A stretch of 8,613 nt of DNA, taken from positions 1 through 8,613 of the forward strand of contig WGEI01000090.1 in the NCBI GenBank assembly GCA_015492875.1, in the 5' to 3' direction. Below are positions 5,576 through 8,613 of the stretch, one piece after another. The stretch is from Anaerolineae bacterium (GTDB taxonomy: Bacteria > Chloroflexota > Anaerolineae > Aggregatilineales > Phototrophicaceae). A model generated the notes under the pieces. That model made no database searches. It saw only the letters and a program-made list of their open reading frames with translations, and had not been told where the DNA came from. Positions within the stretch are counted from its first letter, which is position 1. Every line of letters begins with the position of its first letter. Made by a program: the position numbers and the translations under genes.

Positions 5576-7579
5576 ATGCGTTATCGATTACTCCTGTTTG
5601 TATTTTTATTGACAATATCATTTGTGCCCGCTTCCGCACAAGAGCGTTCACTTGTTTGGGAGCGGTGGGATGTGGTCATTGATAATTTTGACCCTGCCGC
5701 CAATTCTTTTCGCGTTAGTGAACAATACGAAGTGAATTTCAGCGGCACTTTTCGCTTCGGTATGGCCAGTATCCCAATGGATTTTATAGAACAAATTCGG
5801 GATATGCAGATTTACGAAAACAATACCCCGTTACGCTTTGATAGCGCTTGTAACAATGCTCCGGGGACATTTTGCCTTCAATACGAGCGTGGCGATTTAA
5901 CGATCATCTATAACTTCACTGCACCAGTGACCAATGCCCGCCGCACCTTTCGCCTCGTTTATACAGTGGAAGGTGCGTTGCGCATTTACGATGGTGGCGA
6001 CCAACTGGCATGGGATGCTGTTCCAGAAGACCATTTCGGTTTCCCCATCCAAAATAGCATGATCGTTGTGCAATTGCCTGATAATGCCATCCCCCGCGAA
6101 GGCGTAGACCCTGTCGAGGTGTTTGGCGCGCCCGGCACAGTGACGCTATGTCGCTCTGGTTCTAGTGAAGCCCTATGTGCTGAAGCTGTTTCGTTGAATT
6201 TGCTGCCCGTTTCTTATAAGGGCGCTGCCGTCGTCGCGCGGGCTACTCGCCCCTTAGGCGGTGATGAGGGCTTCCGCATTGGCCTTCAATATCCCCACAA
6301 CCCCGATGCCAGACAAGCCTCGTGGCAACCCGCTTTTGATGAGCGTTTGGAATATGAGCGCAATGTTTTGCCTGTTATGAATTTAAGTATTCTGGCGGCC
6401 ACCTTGCTTATAGGTATTGGCGTCCCGCTTTTCATGTTTGTGCTTTGGCGCACACGTGGCCGAGACCCAGAGATTGGCCCCGTACCTGAGTATCTATCTG
6501 AACCACCCACGTCATTACCGCCCGCACTTGTCGGCACACTTATCGACGAAGTGGCAGACTTGCGCGACGTACTCTCTACGATTATTGACCTTGCGCGGCG
6601 TGGCTATCTTGTCATTGAAGAAGACCGCAAGAAAACCATGTTAGGCCTCAGTTCTCGCAGCGAATTCACCTTTAAGCGCACCGATAAGCCTGATGATGAC
6701 CTGTTGGATTATGAGCGAAAAATGCTTAAACGGATTTTCGGCTCAGGCATGGAGCGCCAATTGAGCGATTTGCGCAATAAATTCTATCGGTATATTCCCG
6801 ATTTGCAGCAAGATTTGTATAAAGCATTGGTTCGTCAGAACTTTTTCAAATCCAACCCCCACAGTACCCGCACGCGCTGGTCGTGGTTTGGGATGATTTT
6901 AGCACTTGGTGGGGGATTTGCTTTCTTCTATATCTTTGCTAATGATGTCATTGAGGAAGGCGTGCCCTCTACAATTATCTTTTTGCCTTTTGCGATCATG
7001 TTTGCTGGTGCAGCCGTTTCATGGTTTGGGCGGCATATGCCTGCGAAAACCCGCAAAGGTGCGGAAGAAGCAGCCAAATGGAAAGCTTTCTTGAAGTATA
7101 TGCACCGCCTCAAAGATTTTGAGGATTTGCAAGCCACTGCGCAACATTTCGAAGACTACCTCCCGTATGCTGTAGCGTTCGGCATGGATAAAACATGGAT
7201 AAACCGCTTTTCACGCATTGATACAGTTCCCATGCCATACTGGTACTATCCGCGCTATCGTGGCGGGCGTTGGGCTGGCGGTTACCATGCTGGTACGCCG
7301 ATAGATAGCGGCTTTTCTGGGCGTAATATGTTCCCGGGAGAAATTGCTTCTGCTGGTGGCGGTGGACTCAACGATATTTCCGGCGGTTTGTCAGAAGGTC
7401 TTCAATCCATTTCCAACGGTTTAACCGATTTGCTCAATTCCGCTGGCTCTGTCTTTACCAGCCGTCCATCATCCTCTGGGAGTAGTGGGCGCTGGAGTGG
7501 CGGCGGCTCTAGCTGGAGCGGTGGTGGTTTCAGTGGTGGCGGTGGCTTTAGCGGTGGTGGTAGCCGAGGTTTTGGCTAA
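5576..7579 (+). CDS. DUF2207-family membrane protein with Gly/Ser-rich C-terminus
   Basis: This 667-residue protein follows the DUF2207 plan. A signal peptide (about 1-21, ASA|Q) leads into an extracytoplasmic beta-rich domain (about 25-260). That domain contains two closely spaced Cys pairs, C92/C100 and C192/C201, that could form disulfides. A transmembrane helix (about 268-291) follows, ending in the basic stop WRTRGRD. The cytoplasmic part includes PPALVGTLIDEV (315-326) and ARRGYLVIEED (340-350), a winged-helix-like segment typical of the family. Two more helices (about 436-455 and 464-484), a charged helical region (about 488-535) and a tail rich in GGG, GGF and Ser (about 560-667) complete it. 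The molecular function of DUF2207 proteins is not established. The start ATG has GAGGGG 8 bases upstream. The next gene follows after 15 bp with no terminator, indicating an operon. Confidence 0.93.
   Translation: MRYRLLLFVFLLTISFVPASAQERSLVWERWDVVIDNFDPAANSFRVSEQYEVNFSGTFRFGMASIPMDFIEQIRDMQIYENNTPLRFDSACNNAPGTFCLQYERGDLTIIYNFTAPVTNARRTFRLVYTVEGALRIYDGGDQLAWDAVPEDHFGFPIQNSMIVVQLPDNAIPREGVDPVEVFGAPGTVTLCRSGSSEALCAEAVSLNLLPVSYKGAAVVARATRPLGGDEGFRIGLQYPHNPDARQASWQPAFDERLEYERNVLPVMNLSILAATLLIGIGVPLFMFVLWRTRGRDPEIGPVPEYLSEPPTSLPPALVGTLIDEVADLRDVLSTIIDLARRGYLVIEEDRKKTMLGLSSRSEFTFKRTDKPDDDLLDYERKMLKRIFGSGMERQLSDLRNKFYRYIPDLQQDLYKALVRQNFFKSNPHSTRTRWSWFGMILALGGGFAFFYIFANDVIEEGVPSTIIFLPFAIMFAGAAVSWFGRHMPAKTRKGAEEAAKWKAFLKYMHRLKDFEDLQATAQHFEDYLPYAVAFGMDKTWINRFSRIDTVPMPYWYYPRYRGGRWAGGYHAGTPIDSGFSGRNMFPGEIASAGGGGLNDISGGLSEGLQSISNGLTDLLNSAGSVFTSRPSSSGSSGRWSGGGSSWSGGGFSGGGGFSGGGSRGFG
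7495..7575 (+). repeat. Gly/Ser/Phe-rich low-complexity coding repeat (GGGFS-type)
   Basis: The last 27 or so codons of the DUF2207 gene are built from short degenerate GGT/GGC-rich units encoding GGGSS, GGGFS, GGGGFS and GGGSRGFG. The DNA units are imperfect because synonymous codons vary, so selection seems to act on the protein sequence. It may be a flexible or self-associating tail. Similar Gly-rich ends are common in this family. Confidence 0.7.
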
Positions 7580-7582
7580 TAC

Positions 7583-7588
7583 AAGGAG
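7583..7588 (+). promoter_or_regulatory. Ribosome binding site AAGGAG supporting a TTG start
   Basis: AAGGAG lies 6 bases upstream of TTG at 7595-7597, right after the DUF2207 stop codon. No ATG or GTG at proper spacing exists in that frame, and the first transmembrane helix starts at once after the TTG, so TTG is the best start. Confidence 0.8.
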
Positions 7589-7594
7589 TTAACA

Positions 7595-8113
7595 TTGAAC
7601 GGCACACGTCTATCTGGGATTGTTCTGCTTGTTTTAGGTTTTGGCATTGCTATGATTGCTGGCTTATGGCTGGCTACAGGGGTTTCCAATGGCGATTTAG
7701 AAACGGGTGGAATGCTTGTTGGGTCATTTCTCGTTTTTATCCCCGTTGCCCTGTTTATGGGCTTTGGGTTTTATCTATATCAGCAAGGCGGCAAGGAAGA
7801 AGCCCGTGAATCGGTAATGCATAAACAAAGGCAACTGCTCGACATTATTCAGAGTCGGGGGCAAGTCAAAATACACGACGTAGCTATTGAAATGGGGGTT
7901 AATGTAGATGACTTGCAGACGATGATTCATGACCTCGTCGGCTTACAAGTTTTCAGCGGCTATATTAACTGGGATGAGGGCACACTTTATTCGGCTGATG
8001 CTTCTCAACTCAAAGAACTCACGGCTTGTCGTAATTGTGGGGGAGAAATTACTTTGGCTGGTAAGGGTGTAGCAACTTGCCGCTTTTGTGGTACTGAGTA
8101 TTATCTAAGTTAG
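7595..8113 (+). CDS. Small membrane protein: two TM helices, winged-helix-like domain, C-terminal zinc ribbon
   Basis: This 172-residue protein starts at TTG with an ideal Shine-Dalgarno sequence. Two hydrophobic helices (about 5-29 and 38-63) form a hairpin with a short acidic loop. A cytoplasmic segment (about 73-133) follows, with LLDIIQSRGQVKIHDVAIEM (81-100) and a second helix-rich half. It looks like a winged helix (or PCI-like) domain, where a short helix pair precedes a beta wing (GYINWDEGTLYSA). The C-terminus is a zinc ribbon with CxxC pairs C145/C148 and C162/C165. No named family is recognised with certainty. The domains suggest a membrane-tethered adaptor or regulator that binds protein or nucleic acid. 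It lies 15 bp behind the DUF2207 gene and is almost surely cotranscribed, so a shared envelope function is likely. It could merely anchor or tune the DUF2207 protein. Confidence 0.85.
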   Translation: MNGTRLSGIVLLVLGFGIAMIAGLWLATGVSNGDLETGGMLVGSFLVFIPVALFMGFGFYLYQQGGKEEARESVMHKQRQLLDIIQSRGQVKIHDVAIEMGVNVDDLQTMIHDLVGLQVFSGYINWDEGTLYSADASQLKELTACRNCGGEITLAGKGVATCRFCGTEYYLS

Positions 8114-8130
8114 GGTAATCCCTATTTCTT
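8111..8130 (+). terminator. Weak hairpin with T-rich tail after the zinc-ribbon gene
   Basis: TAGGG (8111-8115) and CCCTA (8120-8124) form a 5-bp stem with a 4-base loop, followed by TTTCTT. The stem overlaps the stop codon and is short, so it may only attenuate transcription into the next gene. Confidence 0.3.
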
Positions 8131-8152
8131 GGGGGATAGCACAGCACATAAG

Positions 8153-8163
8153 TGCGCTACAAT
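8153..8163 (+). promoter_or_regulatory. Candidate -10 (GC-TACAAT) for the gene at 8202
   Basis: TACAAT (8158-8163) is one base from consensus and lies 38 bases before the ATG at 8202. The bases before it read TGCGC, so the TG is shifted by two compared with the other promoters in the window. A short inverted repeat, GCAC-ATAA-GTGC (8144-8155), lies just upstream. There is no clear -35. Confidence 0.4.
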
Positions 8164-8201
8164 GTAAATGGATATTGATATAAGGCAGTGAGGCAAACAA
8201 A

Positions 8202-8613
8202 ATGGGTTCTAATCTTTACGATAAAATCGTTTCTCAGCGGGGGAGCTTGGAAAGCTTGGTTGCTCGCATTCCGGGTTTTCGTGGCTATCAAGATAAACAG
8301 GCACGTCGCCACGCTGACCGTATGTTGCGGGAGTTTCTTGTTAGCCAGTTAGACCAGCATATTGACCACTTCAAACGCGTTCAAAAGGGCATTTTAGACC
8401 GCAAAGGGCTGACGGGCATGGGGCGCGTTCGCGAGGTGCAAACCAAGCTGCAAACTTATCGAGATATGCTCAATGCCGCTGCCCCAGGTTATGATGGCAT
8501 GTGGGCGCAAATGAAAATTGAATCGGAAGACCTCGCCCGCATCTACGCCTTTGATGAAGCGCAAATTGTCTATATTGATAAAATTGCCGCTGCCGTTGAT
8601 GCTGTTGAGGAAA
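8202..8613 (+). CDS. Unrecognised helical cytoplasmic protein, N-terminal part; runs off the right window edge
   Basis: The ATG at 8202 opens a frame with no stop codon to the window end (137 codons). GTGAGG-type Shine-Dalgarno bases (8188-8193) lie 8 bases upstream. The visible protein is charged and apparently all-helical, with no signal peptide or membrane segment. It begins MGSNLYDKIVSQRG and carries VARIPGFRGYQDKQARRHAD (20-39), then long amphipathic stretches (about 38-95). It continues as APGYDGMW (94-101), MKIESEDLARIYAFDEAQ (103-120) and a further helix. I do not recognise a named family. The IPGFRGY segment followed by basic residues and the later KIE...L..IY.FD pattern look like conserved motifs rather than random coil. 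It follows the zinc-ribbon gene by 88 bp in the same direction with a possible separate promoter. A role with the membrane proteins upstream is only a guess. Confidence 0.8.
   Translation, partial: MGSNLYDKIVSQRGSLESLVARIPGFRGYQDKQARRHADRMLREFLVSQLDQHIDHFKRVQKGILDRKGLTGMGRVREVQTKLQTYRDMLNAAAPGYDGMWAQMKIESEDLARIYAFDEAQIVYIDKIAAAVDAVEE

Noticed and set aside
7495..7575. GGT/GGC-rich repeats considered as a minisatellite or CRISPR-like array
   Set aside because: The units are 3-15 bases long, have no spacers and stay in frame as a Gly-rich protein tail.

Overview
The window looks like chromosomal DNA from a bacterium of moderate GC content, most likely a member of the Chloroflexota (Anaerolineae-like). 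This placement is inferred from the protein types present: a Hanks-type Ser/Thr kinase, secreted proteins with LysM repeats and a glycosidase-like domain, a DUF5060 protein, a WYL regulator and a DUF2207 membrane protein. It was not tested by any search. I see no mobile elements, CRISPR arrays, tRNA or rRNA genes, and coding density is high.

Layout. A Ser/Thr protein kinase reads leftward and leaves the window at base 1 (1-634, minus). Divergent from it lies a secreted DUF5060 plus TIM-barrel protein (739-2568, plus), followed after 67 bp by a WYL-type transcription regulator with its own promoter (2636-3622, plus). A strong bidirectional hairpin terminator (about 3651-3681) separates this gene from a convergent secreted protein with two LysM repeats and a glycosidase-like barrel (3680-5431, minus). 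A 144-bp divergent intergenic region carries a perfect palindrome and a consensus extended -10. It leads into a rightward group: a DUF2207 membrane protein (5576-7579), a small membrane protein with a winged-helix-like domain and a zinc ribbon, starting at TTG (7595-8113), and an unrecognised helical protein that runs off the right edge (8202-8613).

How the genes may work together. Both glycosidase-like proteins are exported, and both have lost catalytic carboxylates where family consensus places them. The DUF5060 protein has Ala and Ser in place of the two Glu. The LysM protein keeps the acid/base Glu but has Arg where the nucleophile is expected. They may bind cell-surface glycans rather than cleave them. 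The DUF2207 and zinc-ribbon genes look like one operon for a cell-envelope function. The recurring promoter pattern is TGCTAnAAT or a close variant, with no clear -35 box.
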